This document shows positions 54,440 through 64,000 of a stretch of DNA of 64,000 nucleotides, piece by piece. Location: assembly GCA_030704615.1 (NCBI GenBank), contig CM060733.1, positions 65,598,001 to 65,662,000 on the forward strand, written 5' to 3'. How positions within the stretch are numbered: the first letter of the stretch is position 1; the number at the start of each line of letters is the position of its first letter. The notes beneath the pieces are model-generated. The model was not told where the DNA came from, made no database searches, and saw nothing but the letters and a program-made list of their open reading frames with translations. Both the position numbers and the translations under genes were made by a program. Source of the DNA: Takakia lepidozioides (taxonomy: Eukaryota; Streptophyta; Takakiopsida; Takakiales; Takakiaceae).

Positions 54440-55939
54440 ACTGAAGAGGAACCGAGGATGGTGAAGGTAGGGGCTGATTTGGAGCCAGAATTCTTTGAGG
54501 AAACTAAGAGTTTGTTCATCAAATACAGAGATGTATTTGCTTGGAGCTATGAGGATCTAAAAGGGATACCACCTGAGATCTGTCAACATAAGATTGAACT
54601 GGAACCACGGTCAGTACCAATCAAGCAGGCAAGGTACAGAATGAATCCCAACTATGCACAGAAGGTTGGAGAAGAGATCAAGAAGTTGGCTGAGGCTAAG
54701 TTTATATACCCGATAGAGTATACAACTTGGTTGTCACCCATTGTGATAGTTCCCAAGAAGAATGGTAAACTGAGAGTTTGTGTGAACTATAAGAAGTTGA
54801 ATGCTTGCACGAAGAAAGATCATTTCCCTTTGCCATTCACAGAAGCGGTATTGGACATTGTGGCAGGCCATGAGATGTACTCATTCATGGATGGCTTCAG
54901 TGGTTATAATCAAGTGCAAGTGGCAGAAGAAGACCAGGGAAAGACATCTTTCATCACAGACTGGGGTGCTTATGCATACAAAGTCATGTCTTTTGGACTT
55001 TGTAATGCACCAGCAACCTTTCAGAGAGTGATAAGTGAATCTTTTCATGAGTATCTGGATGATTTCATGCAGGAGTTCTTGGATGATTTCAGTGTGTACA
55101 GCTCTAAGAATGAGCACTTGCATAAATTGGAGTTATGTTTGGCCAGATGCAGGATGAGAGGTCTGGGCCTGAATCCAGAGAAGTGTACTTTCTGTGTGAA
55201 CTCAGGGGTGCTTTTGGGACACATTGTGTGTAAGAAGGGACTTCTTGTGGATCCCAGGAAGACAGAGGCCATTAAAGCCTCTCCACCACCAGTAAATGTT
55301 AAGAGTCTAAGGAGATTCCTTGGACAAACCAGTTATTACAGAAGATTTGTCAAAAGGTATGCACAGATAGCAGCACCATTGAGCAAGCTTCTGAAGAAAG
55401 ATGCAGTGTTTGCATGGACAGCTGAATGTCAACAGCTTTTTGAGGAACTTACATTGTCAGTAACAACTACACATGTGCTGATTAACCCTCACTGGCATAT
55501 AGTATTTCATGTTCACTGTGATGCCTCGGGAGAAGCGTTGGGAGCGGTGTTAGCCCAAAATGTTACAGGAAATATAGATTCACCTGTGTACTATGCTAGC
55601 AGGTTGATGAATAGTGCTGAAAGGAACTATAGCACAACTGAAAGAGAAGCACTGACAATGATTTATGCGGTCAAGAAATTCAGGCATTACCTATTGGGAA
55701 GAAAGTTTATGTTTTATGTGGATCACCAGGCTCTGATATATCTGGTGAACAAACCTTTGATAAGTGGAAGGATAACAAGGTGGTTAATAATCTTGCACGA
55801 GTTTGAGTTCAAAGTTGTTTACAAGCCTCGCCGTTTGCATCTTGTGGCAGATCATTTGTCACACCTAACAACAGGAGAGCCCGCCACAGGAGTAGACGAC
55901 CAATTACCTGATGCGAGTTTATTTGCAATGGAGGTATAG
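54440..55939 (+). CDS. Reverse transcriptase and RNase H (Athila/Tat-like)
   Basis: One open frame of about 500 codons ending at TAG 55937-55939. Segments in order: [72 protein letters not shown], then [10 protein letters not shown] with FLDD at 55076-55087 in place of Yx[21 protein letters not shown], and RNase H ([41 protein letters not shown]). (F/Y)(M/L)DD and KDHFPLPF are typical of the Athila/Tat branch. No protease precedes it. Confidence 0.85.
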   Translation, partial: TEEEPRMVKVGADLEPEFFEETKSLFIKYRDVFAWSYEDLKGIPPEICQHKIELEPRSVPIKQARYRMNPNYAQKVGEEIKKLAEAKFIYPIEYTTWLSPIVIVPKKNGKLRVCVNYKKLNACTKKDHFPLPFTEAVLDIVAGHEMYSFMDGFSGYNQVQVAEEDQGKTSFITDWGAYAYKVMSFGLCNAPATFQRVISESFHEYLDDFMQEFLDDFSVYSSKNEHLHKLELCLARCRMRGLGLNPEKCTFCVNSGVLLGHIVCKKGLLVDPRKTEAIKASPPPVNVKSLRRFLGQTSYYRRFVKRYAQIAAPLSKLLKKDAVFAWTAECQQLFEELTLSVTTTHVLINPHWHIVFHVHCDASGEALGAVLAQNVTGNIDSPVYYASRLMNSAERNYSTTEREALTMIYAVKKFRHYLLGRKFMFYVDHQALIYLVNKPLISGRITRWLIILHEFEFKVVYKPRRLHLVADHLSHLTTGEPATGVDDQLPDASLFAMEV

Positions 55940-57660
55940 GGAAGTGCAGATGAATGGTTAGATTGGCAGTGGCCAATCAGATACTACCTTACTCATGGTC
56001 AGTGCCCACCTAGTTATGGTAAGGAGCAGAGGAAGATAATCGCTATCAAGGCTTTACCTTATACTATGGAAGGGGGCAGAATGTATAAGCTAGGACATGA
56101 TGGAGTACTTAAACGATGATTGTACCACCATGAAGTAAATAAAGTTTTGGAGGAAGTTCATAAAGGAGTGGCTGGAGGTCATTTTGGAGAAGAGACTACC
56201 AGTAGGAAGATACTACTTGCAGGTTACTGGTGGCCTACTTTATTCAAAGATGTACACAAGTATTGTCAGAGTTGTGATGAATGTCAGAGGCTAGGACCTT
56301 TGCAAAGATTTGGGAAGATGGCTTTGCATCCTACGATGCCTACTGAACCATTTCAGAAATGGGGATTAGACTTTGTTGGACCAATTAGCCCACCAGCCAA
56401 GAATACACAGAACAAGTACATAATTACAGCGATTGATTATACTACGAAGTGGGTGGAAGCTAAAGCTCTGAGGGACAACACAGCCAAGTCCACAGCAAAG
56501 TTCCTGTATGAGAATATACTTACACGATTTGGCTGTCCCTTGGAATTTATCAGTGACCAGGGAAGTCACTTCATTAATGAGACCATTGAACTATTGACTA
56601 AATAGTTCATGATTGTGCATAGGAAGAGTGCAACATATTACCCACATGGTCATGGGCAGGCAGAGGCTACCAACAAAATACTATGTACTATCTTGGCTAA
56701 GATAGTCAATGCAAACAGAACGGATTGGGTTACAAAGCTGCTGACAGCTTTGTGGTCATACAGGACTTCAGATAAAGTCACCACTAAGTATACATCATTC
56801 CAATTAGTTTATGGTATGGAAGCTTTACTTCCAGTGGAATTCTTGTTACCTACCATGAGAACTGAATGGGGAAAGAGAATGGAATTGGAAGATTCAATTA
56901 AGGTCAGGAAACATGAATTATACCATGTGGAAGAAGTACGTGCTGCTGATAACATGACCAGAATTCAGATGAAGTGGAAGGAACAGTTTGATGAAGGCAA
57001 ATTAAAGACTTTTAAGACGGGAGATTTGGTTCTCTGGTTGCAAAAGAAGGGGAAGATTAAAGCTTCTAAGCTTAAATCACCATGGAAATGACCTTATGTC
57101 ATACAAAAGATGTATGATAACAACACCGTCATGTTACAAACCATTAACAAAGAGATGCTGGGAAGAATCAATGCCAATAAGTTGAAGGGGTATAGTGGTA
57201 TCCATGACAAACCATTGCAGCACGATTTGCATGTTGAAACGCAAAAGCAGACACGGGCTGCGCCAGTGATACCAACGGAGTATGAAGCACTTGTCGTTAA
57301 GCCGAGCGTGTATGACCAAGGCGGGAAGTACAAGCGTGACACAGCCTATCACAGCCCACCACAGTGCCACACAGCCTGTCACAGCCCAACACAGCCCATA
57401 CAGATTACACAATCCATGGGGTCAGTGACAGGTGGACGCAAATTAACGTTTAAAAAATGGCCATCGAGTGAAGAGGAAGTTTGGAAGTCAAACTTGGAGA
57501 ATATGCCACGCGGAGAGGGGAAGTCGGGGGCCTATTTTGAAACAGACACGTGGCCACTAAGGCGTGGCACACAACACTGCATCAATTGCAAAAAAAAAAT
57601 CTCATCATGCAAACGGACAAATCGGGCCGTCAAAGTACCTACCCGGTACAACAGCTAATA
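55940..57660 (+). pseudogene. Integrase with two in-frame stops, and C-terminal tail
   Basis: After the stop at 55939 the frame continues (WLDWQWPIRYYLTHGQ) to a TGA at 56117-56119. The HHCC finger follows (EVHKGVAGGHFGEET...CQSCDECQR), then Asp in WGLDFVGPI (56369-56371) and Asp in ISDQGSHF (56555-56557). A TAG at 56603-56605 breaks the core before Glu in HGQAEATNK (56663-56665). FKTGDLVLW is the GPY-like C-terminal segment, and a TGA follows at 57089-57091. The tail to 57658 contains the CACAGCC repeat and no recognised domain. Confidence 0.8.
57338..57402 (+). repeat. CACAGCC minisatellite
   Basis: About six units such as GACACAGCCTATCACAGCCC, of the same type as in the element's LTR. Confidence 0.8.
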
Positions 57661-57734
57661 CTAAATGTGGGCCCATTAATGCATTCAGTGTAAGGGTAAC
57701 GGAACCCTTTCCGAGTACAGAATAGGGAAACCTA

Positions 57735-60700
57735 TGCCACATGTGCTATCCTACTGGACATTCCAGGTGGGAATGTCCATGGAGGGGGGTGGAATTAAGA
57801 AATTACCTAAGCAGTCCACAGCCAATCAGGAGTGCGAATTACATGCAGGTGGTTCCCTCCAAGAAACAAGAACAGGAAATAGGAAGTGTTATGAGTGGAA
57901 GAGTCGGGGTGGCTCTGAATAGCCAAGGTCTCGACGGTAGGGGCAATCAAAGCACTAGTTTTGTAGCTATGGCAGATGTAACGGATTACACACTCGCTTT
58001 ACTTCTCACGCAGTGGCGCAAGGATGGAAGCATTGAGAGTACATTTTCTCTCACTCGATACTTGCAAGCCCCACAGGCTTACACGCACTTACTTGTTCCA
58101 TTCTGTGCCAACCATACCTTCATGCTCTGTGCCCTGCAAGCTTTCCTTCAGCTATTTCAAACAAAGCCTTTTTGTTTGTCTAGAATGAAGAGAGTGAGGG
58201 GAATGGAGGATATCAGGGTGAAGAGCACCATGATTCTGCAGAAGCAAACAATTGCAGCACCGCAGACAGTACAGCTGCTAAGGGAGTTGCGATTGGAGGG
58301 GCTGCTACGCAAGGACTGGTCCTTGCATCATCGGCAGTTTATGATTCAATTTCTTCAGAACTTTGAGCCTCGGACGGGAGTTACTCAGGTGAGGGGAGTA
58401 GATATAGAAATTACTCCCCAGTACCTGCAGCAATTGTTTGATTTGCCATCAGGACATGTGGATGTGGATGAGCACAGGGCAAGATTGCAGATATGGAATT
58501 TGTTCCAAGAAGGGAGTTTCTTTAAAACTCAAGGTTACGCTTGTACCAAAGCCGAGTACCCAGGGCTTAGGGAAGTTGGCCAAATATTGAACGTTCTGTT
58601 TGCCATGAAACAGAACCAACAATATTTGAGCAGGTCATTCACAGAGGAGATCCTGAAAGCTTTGAGGGGAGAGGATGTTGCTTGGGCGGAGTTAATATAC
58701 AATGGACTGGTGGCGAGATGAAGAGGTTACAAGGCACTACTGCTAAGTCTCCGATCATTGTGTCTGGTCCAATTATTGCCCAAATCATTCTTGATTCTTG
58801 CATACTTGATACTCGGGAACGTAAGGAGATGGGAGTGTTTGAGGCAGAAACCACTGCAATTGAAGAGCAGGGCTCTTCACATAGTGAGGGTGGACTGGCA
58901 GGGCAACACCAGTCTAAGAGAGAGAGGCGGGGTATGACTGTAGTGACGGATCCACTGGCTTCACGGAAACCGCACGATGATGTTTCCCAAGCTCTTGTGT
59001 AGGATGGGGCACAGCAGCACAGAAGGTTGTTATTATTGGAAACGGAGGTACCAGGGGAAGAATATCAGGACACTGCAGCACCTGTGGAGGATGAGGTGGT
59101 TCAAGAAGAGAATCTGGTGGGGCAATGGCCTGAATGGTTGGTGAGGCATCACACTATGGAGGATCAGGGAGAACAGCAGCAAGTTCACCATGATGACCCT
59201 CAGCAGGCCATGCTTATGAGTTCCATAAGCAGAACACTTAATTTGTTGGGCACTTATGTGAAATCCCATGTTCCATCTACCCAATTGGCAACTTTGAGGG
59301 AGGAATTCAGGAAGGAGTTTGAGGCTCGAATTGCACTGAGTGTGCTAACAAGGTCGATGAGGAGGTCAATCTCAAGTTACAGCAAGAGTTAGAGGACACA
59401 AAGGCTGCTTTGCAGTTGGCCAAGGGACATTTGATTGAAGCAGGCCTCGCGCAGGACCAGTTGCATGAAGCACATAAGCAACAGTTATACCAAATGCAGG
59501 TGAAGCATGAGGGCAAGTTGCAAGAAATGAATGTACTACATACAGAGTTGCAGGCAGTACATGAGAAGATGACCATACAATGTGCTACACTCACAACTAC
59601 TCTTGAGCAAACTGCATTAGAAGTTAACAGACAAGGGGAGAGATATATGAAGGCAGAAGCAGAGATAATCGAGCAAACGAAACTCATTGTTGATATGAAG
59701 AATACAATCTGTCGCAATGAGAATACTTTCAAACAATACAGACAGGTTGAGGCTGACCAGGAGCGGTACATCCTGGAGTTGCAACAAACAGTCGTGGTCA
59801 ATAGAAATGAACTTTTTGTGGCTAACAAGGCTTGGAAGGAAGCCAATAATCTGGCTGCTGCCTATGCGAGTCTGGTTGAACCTCATGCGAAACGCATGGA
59901 GGCTTTACAACAGCAGTTAGATGTGTACAGACTCACGAAGGAGCAGACTCTCAGGGGTGCCACACACGACTTGGTGGATAACCACCTTATGCAGTTCTGG
60001 TTAACACAAAGGCCAGTGGAAGGTAAAGCACCACGGAAGCTCACCCAGGGCGAAATGAATGAGCTCAGACTGTAGGTGCAGAACATTGCCACAACTACTA
60101 TAGACAATGTCTATAGTAGGATAGCGGAGCTACAGGAAGATGTAGAAGGCCTGCAGACTCAGGTGGATGACCTGAGTTCAAATATTGACAAGAGAGTCTT
60201 TGTACCTGAGGAGCAGCTGGTGACTACTTATATACATGCCATGACTCTAATTTTTCAGTCTTCTTCGCAAGGGGTGCATGAGATGCCAGTGGTAGAAGGG
60301 CCAGTGGTACCAATACCACAATAAGTGACTGTGCAGGTAGCTGACCATGTTGTTACTACAGCCACACCACAGCCTGAGGTATGGGGGGATGCTGCTTTTA
60401 ACCCACCTAAGACTCCTGCTGCACGGGAGTACAGTCGGGCTATGATTATGCCCTTCAACCAAATTCCCATTGTGTTGGATTTGGCTTCGAAGGAATTTAG
60501 TCCTCCGCAGTCGTTGGCACATTACTACCAGATCATGCGCATTTGGCTGCCAGTGACAACTAGGACTAAGGTTCTTCCGAACAATCGACCCATTGAGGAT
60601 CATCACTTTGCGAGGTACTGGTCTGAAGCAGGTACCATGTTGAAGGAATTAATTGCCTTCCAAGTTGTACATGGGTACATTTATACCAAGACCAAGGAGG

Positions 60701-61443
60701 TATCAAGTATTGTCATGGGCTGTGGATTATACTATGCTGTTTGTTTTCTGGCACGTTATCACATTGAGCAACAGAGGATGCAATCCCGATTTCTAAGTTA
60801 TTCCAGTGGGGATCATTGGGTCTTACCTTCAGTGCCACCTCATATGTACCTATATGATACAAAAGTTATGATGTAGAAGGATTCCCAACTTCGTTCATGG
60901 TTTCATTCGGCTTGGAACAATTTGACAACACAGAAATTCGGCCCTGAAGATATTTTCTTTAAGGGACATGAGGCATGGAAATACTTGCACTGTTCCAAAG
61001 TCATTGGCACACCTCTTACCTATACAGATAAGGAGTTCAGGACGTTCACTAATTTTGCTTGCCAGCGCTTACAACAAGTTGTACAATTTAAACTTCTAGA
61101 TATGGTCGGACAACATTGTATGCCACACAAGATTCCACTTAAAGTTCGGCCGTTAAAACACCTAAGGGGAGACGAGGATTCTGATACTACTGTTTCTTCA
61201 GCGGACTCTTTTGACATGGCAGAGGACCATGCACTTCAGATGGTAGAGAAGAAATGACGGGGATCTCCTATGCCTGAGAGGTTACCTCGTTATCAGCCAA
61301 AGGAGGGTCAGACATTTCCAGGTAGTGCTCAGTCATCTCCGTCAACCAGTGACAGAACTCGGGCTTGCACACGGAGTCCTTCACGAGACTCTCATCGTCA
61401 GAAGGGTGCTCGCTCACAAAGGTTTGCTAATCCCAAACAGTAA
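57735..61443 (+). pseudogene. Long unrecognised ORF downstream of integrase, with zinc knuckle and coiled coil
   Basis: Lies between integrase and the 3' LTR, where Athila-type elements keep an env-like ORF. It starts with a CCHC knuckle (CHMCYPTGHSRWEC, 57735-57776). Then come SLTRYLQAPQAYTHLLVPFC and LRELRLEGLLRKDWSLHHRQ (frame to 58721), an acidic part (58730-59390), a long coiled coil (about 59400-60060; VKHEGKLQEMNVLHTELQAV, KAEAEIIEQTKLIVDMKN), RIAELQEDVEGLQTQVDDLS, and a globular-looking end (NQIPIVLDLASKEFSPPQSL, FARYWSEAGTMLKELIAF, GLYYAVCFLARYHIEQ). Frame changes lie near 58700 and 59380, and stops at 60075, 60324, 60876, 61257 and 61443. No transmembrane envelope signature is seen. 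Whole length would be about 1200 residues. Function unknown. Confidence 0.55.
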
Positions 61444-61462
61444 ACCATGAGGACACGGCTTT

Positions 61463-61480
61463 TTGAGAGGGGGAGGGGTA
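61463..61480 (+). promoter_or_regulatory. Polypurine tract
   Basis: GAGAGGGGGAGGGGTAAA directly before the LTR start TGTTAGAGG; plus-strand priming site for the Athila/Tat-like element. Confidence 0.75.
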
Positions 61481-61541
61481 AATGTTAGAGGGCTGCTTGG
61501 GACTTAGACGCTTTTACGGAATCTGTGGGGTACCCTTAATT
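61481..61541 (+). repeat. 3' LTR start, truncated
   Basis: TGTTAGAGGGCTGCTTGGGA to CTTAATTTT matches the LTR at 53837-53779 read in reverse, then diverges, so only about 60 bp of the LTR remains. Confidence 0.8.
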
Positions 61542-61674
61542 TTGCAGGGCATCTGGCAACGAAATGCCATATGAAAGACAAATATTGTGATATTTCTCAT
61601 ATGAGCAACCATAATACCAGCCATTGTATTTACAATCAACGAGACAAGGGAAAATAAAATAATATATATATAGA

Positions 61675-61840
61675 CGCGTTGCCAAAGCAAGCGTAACTTA
61701 TGGTGTCACTTGACTCCATAGGGCTACTGCCTTCCGGTGGGAAGGTGGACACCGCAATGACTTCCAACAGGGTGGATTGAACCCACAACCACTCGTGAGA
61801 GGGTGTGTGCCCTTACCACTAGGCTACATGCTGATTCAGG
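61675..61840 (-). repeat. tRNA-derived SINE-like element
   Basis: On the minus strand TAGCCTAGTGGTAAGG (61826-61811) is an A box and GGTTCAATCC (61783-61774) a B box, 43-44 bp apart. The body continues to lower coordinates and ends near an (AT)n stretch at 61656-61671. The head resembles those at 47.4-47.6 kb. Confidence 0.6.
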
Positions 61841-61859
61841 GGACAAGAAGAGTGAGTAC

Positions 61860-62280
61860 ACACGAGAGGTGGGGTTACACAAGTCCAAGTTCGACAAGGA
61901 GGAACGGAAGGGCTACGACGATATAATACTTGAAATTGTTATCAAATGCCACGGGATGACCATCCACCATGGGATAAGGAACATCAACCCAAAAACAAAG
62001 AAACCACGAGATGCCACTATTGCAAGAAAGAGGGACACTGGAAACACAATGCCAGTTACGACTCAAGCATGAGGCAGAATTGGGAAATATGGAGGCAGGA
62101 CCAAGTGTAGCCATGAGTGTGGTAACACCTATAGTGGATACCCTTGTGGTATCCTGAAATCAGGCCAAGAAACAGAAACCCCCAGACAAGGAATCTAAAT
62201 CCAACGAAGACCAAAAACATTATCCAAAAAGTGCGGCATGGCAGGAGAAAAGAGCTTGTACACCAGGAAGTAAGCAAGGC
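61860..62280 (+). pseudogene. Decayed gag 3' part with degenerate zinc knuckle
   Basis: Plus-strand reading gives RCHYCKKEGHWKHNA at about 61999-62044, a CCHC knuckle whose last Cys is replaced by Ala, with basic/Asn-rich sequence after it (RNRNPQTRNLNPTKTKN). Orientation is opposite to the gag at 62.3-63.2 kb, so this is from a different or inverted element. Confidence 0.45.
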
Positions 62281-63162
62281 CATAGCCCAAATGCAGGAAG
62301 GAACCCATATACCTTACGGAGATCCAACTCCGGATGATCATCTGGATCAGACCAAGGCGATTCACCTCCACCGGTGGCACCACGATCTTTGCCAACTCCA
62401 CGTCCTCTATCACCAAGGCCATGTTCTTCTTCCCACCCTCTCCCTTTTTTGTAGCCTCCTTCCCCTGCTCCTTTGTTATCCCACTGCCCTCCCCCGCATG
62501 CACACTCACCCCTTCCTCTCCATGGGACTTCTTCTTCTTCTTCTTCTTCTTCTTTTCCTTCCCCTTCTCCACGACCATCTCCTTCTGGTGTTTTTCCCAA
62601 TGTGTAATCTTCATGAGCCTCCACTTCCAATGGTTCCTTGAAGGTGTTTCACCTAAGCTCCCCAGACCTCGTTCCACTTGTAAAGCTGTCTCCAGTGCAT
62701 CGTCTATGTTGACAAATCTTGTTCCCAACATTAATCGCATGATCTCTGGACGCAGCCCGTTGAGGAACCTTCTCCTTCTTTCCAGATCTGAAATCTGACC
62801 CTTCGTGAACAATCTTGATAGTCTGTCACAGTATGTTTGTACAACTGTATGCCATCCTGTCTTATGGAGTTGAGTTTCATCTTGAGCTCCGTAGGATCAA
62901 CCTGTCCATACTTTGCCAACACCAATTTTTGAAATTCATCCCAGTTAGTAGGCTTGGGATTTTGACGTTTGCACCATTTGTCTGCCCTCCCTTGTAGATT
63001 AAGTCTAGCTACCTTAAATAATTTGTCCTCTATTAGATCCCTTACATCTCCAATCAGTTGTAGCTTTTCCAACCAATCAGCTACATCCTCTACCTCATTG
63101 CCATAAAATGGTGCATCTATACTTGATGGACTCGTTATCTCGAATCTCTCGACCATATGCAC
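62250..63162 (-). pseudogene. gag of a third Ty3-type element, frameshifted
   Basis: ATG at 63162. First frame: SIDAPFYGNEVEDVADWLEK, RLNLQGRADKWCKRQNPKPT, DEFQKLVLAKYGQVDPTELK. After a shift near 62840 it continues as LFTKGQISDLERRRRFLNGL, RPEIMRLM, NIDDALETALQVERGL. This is a capsid domain of the Retrotrans_gag type. A (TTC)n tract at about 62527-62556 (poly-Lys on the coding strand) and a Glu/Gly/Lys-rich tail follow. No zinc knuckle on this strand. Confidence 0.7.
62525..62560. repeat. TTC microsatellite
   Basis: About nine to ten TTC units, read as poly-Lys within the minus-strand gag. Confidence 0.95.
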
Positions 63163-63673
63163 TTCAAAAGTTATTCATTGAGATTTTCATTCACAGTCCA
63201 TCTTTCTCCATCATGCACTTCTTTCATTGAGTGTTAGTCTGCATGATATTGCTGCTACTCAAAACCACATATCTGCTCTTTTGGTCCATGAAATAATGGT
63301 CATACAATTTTCTGCATGTGTGACCCTCACACACAGATCACCCTTAGGGACAGGGTGTGTAACTTGATCTTGGGGGGTCACTCCCCGTATTTTCAAACCA
63401 CGTGAGAACAAATATAGGGCGTAGTTTATTTTTTTGAGGTAAATTTAAAAATATATATACTTAGAAAATATGGTAGGACAATATCCTTTCACTCAATTTT
63501 TTTAAAAAAAGGGTCACAAAAAATCCAGAGTTTTGCTTAAAAAGATAATGTAATTAAAGGTTTTATCTACAGTATAATATATCTATCCTTGTGAAGTTTC
63601 TCATATTTCATCCAACTCTAATCTATCAGGATGAAATCTTCTCAAAACTTCATTTATTCATCAGGCTTATTTG
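63163..63673. other. Upstream of the third gag; no LTR identified
   Basis: Non-coding, AT-rich at 63420-63560. Expected to hold the leader or LTR of the minus-strand element, but no LTR pair or primer site was found within the window. Confidence 0.35.
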
Positions 63674-63910
63674 ATGAATAAGTCTGTTCTACCCAAATCT
63701 GGGGGTCCTTTGATTATGATGTTTTTGAATTGGTTTTCTAAAGGTAGAGGTCACCTGAAGTTCAAATATGATTCCAGTGATATACAGTGGATTGATGTTG
63801 AGACCATAATCTCAACAGTGACTATGACATTTGAAACATCTCAGAACTTGTACTCTTTAGATCCAAGTGATGTTGAGGCTTTGAATGAGTTCGTGGCTAA
63901 TGAAAATTAA
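63674..63910 (+). CDS. Hypothetical 78-residue protein
   Basis: ATG at 63674, stop at 63908-63910. Product contains DIQWIDVETIISTVTMTFET and SLDPSDVEALNEFVANEN. I recognise no family. It may be an exon or a chance ORF; neighbours give no support. Confidence 0.25.
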   Translation: MNKSVLPKSGGPLIMMFLNWFSKGRGHLKFKYDSSDIQWIDVETIISTVTMTFETSQNLYSLDPSDVEALNEFVANEN

Positions 63911-64000
63911 ACTTTTCTTTGGATCCAGCATGTCACTTATGTATGGAATGTTGTTTGTTTGCAATTATTAAAAAAGACAATTTAAAATAAGGTCTAATTA

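Noticed and set aside
62220-62641. Overlapping ORFs across the TTC tract
   Set aside because: Alternative frames of the gag tail and the microsatellite.

Overview
The window is nuclear DNA from a green plant of the streptophyte lineage, probably a seedless plant or a charophyte alga. The evidence is a many-exon GYF gene of the plant EXA1 type, a chloroplast RETICULATA-related gene, remains of PLS-class PPR genes, plant-type Ty3/gypsy elements and Mutator-like elements. The species cannot be fixed from sequence alone. Charophytes are suggested by a Ty3 element carrying a cytosine methyltransferase; PLS-class PPR genes lean towards an RNA-editing land plant.

Layout. 1-2320: the edge of an unknown minus-strand reading frame, then a satellite of about 116-bp units each built on a long perfect palindrome. 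2.4-9 kb: decayed sequence with a truncated MULE-like transposase, an inverted N-terminal piece of the same kind, an integrase scrap, a 37-G run and a 728-bp inverted-repeat element. 9.3-10.4 kb: the RETICULATA-related gene. 13.1-24.9 kb: the minus-strand GYF gene, for which a 13-exon model can be read with consistent splice phases throughout (about 2237 residues). 25.8-27.9 kb: a local family of repeats.

29.1-40.9 kb holds the most unusual object: a Ty3/gypsy element between two LTRs that read as identical. It encodes gag with two zinc knuckles, aspartic protease, a C5 cytosine DNA methyltransferase domain, reverse transcriptase/RNase H, integrase and a C-terminal PHD finger. Just inside the left LTR is a 17-nt perfect complement of a site within the LTR, which suggests self-priming of reverse transcription. 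Most of its frames except RT are broken. An 87-bp identical direct duplication brackets the right LTR.

41-49 kb is non-coding repeat-rich DNA with a flavin amine oxidase pseudogene and a facing pair of tRNA-like (SINE-like) sequences. 49.4-50.9 kb holds PPR pseudogene pieces on both strands. 50.8-61.5 kb holds a second, Athila/Tat-like Ty3 element: LTR, an extra ORF and gag lie on the minus strand, and RT, RNase H, integrase and a long unrecognised coiled-coil ORF lie on the plus strand, ending in a polypurine tract and LTR start. One inversion would explain this arrangement. 61.7-63.2 kb has another SINE-like sequence and a third gag. The only genes likely to serve the host are the GYF and RETICULATA-related genes; nearly everything else is transposon-derived. 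I saw no rRNA gene, canonical tRNA gene or CRISPR array.
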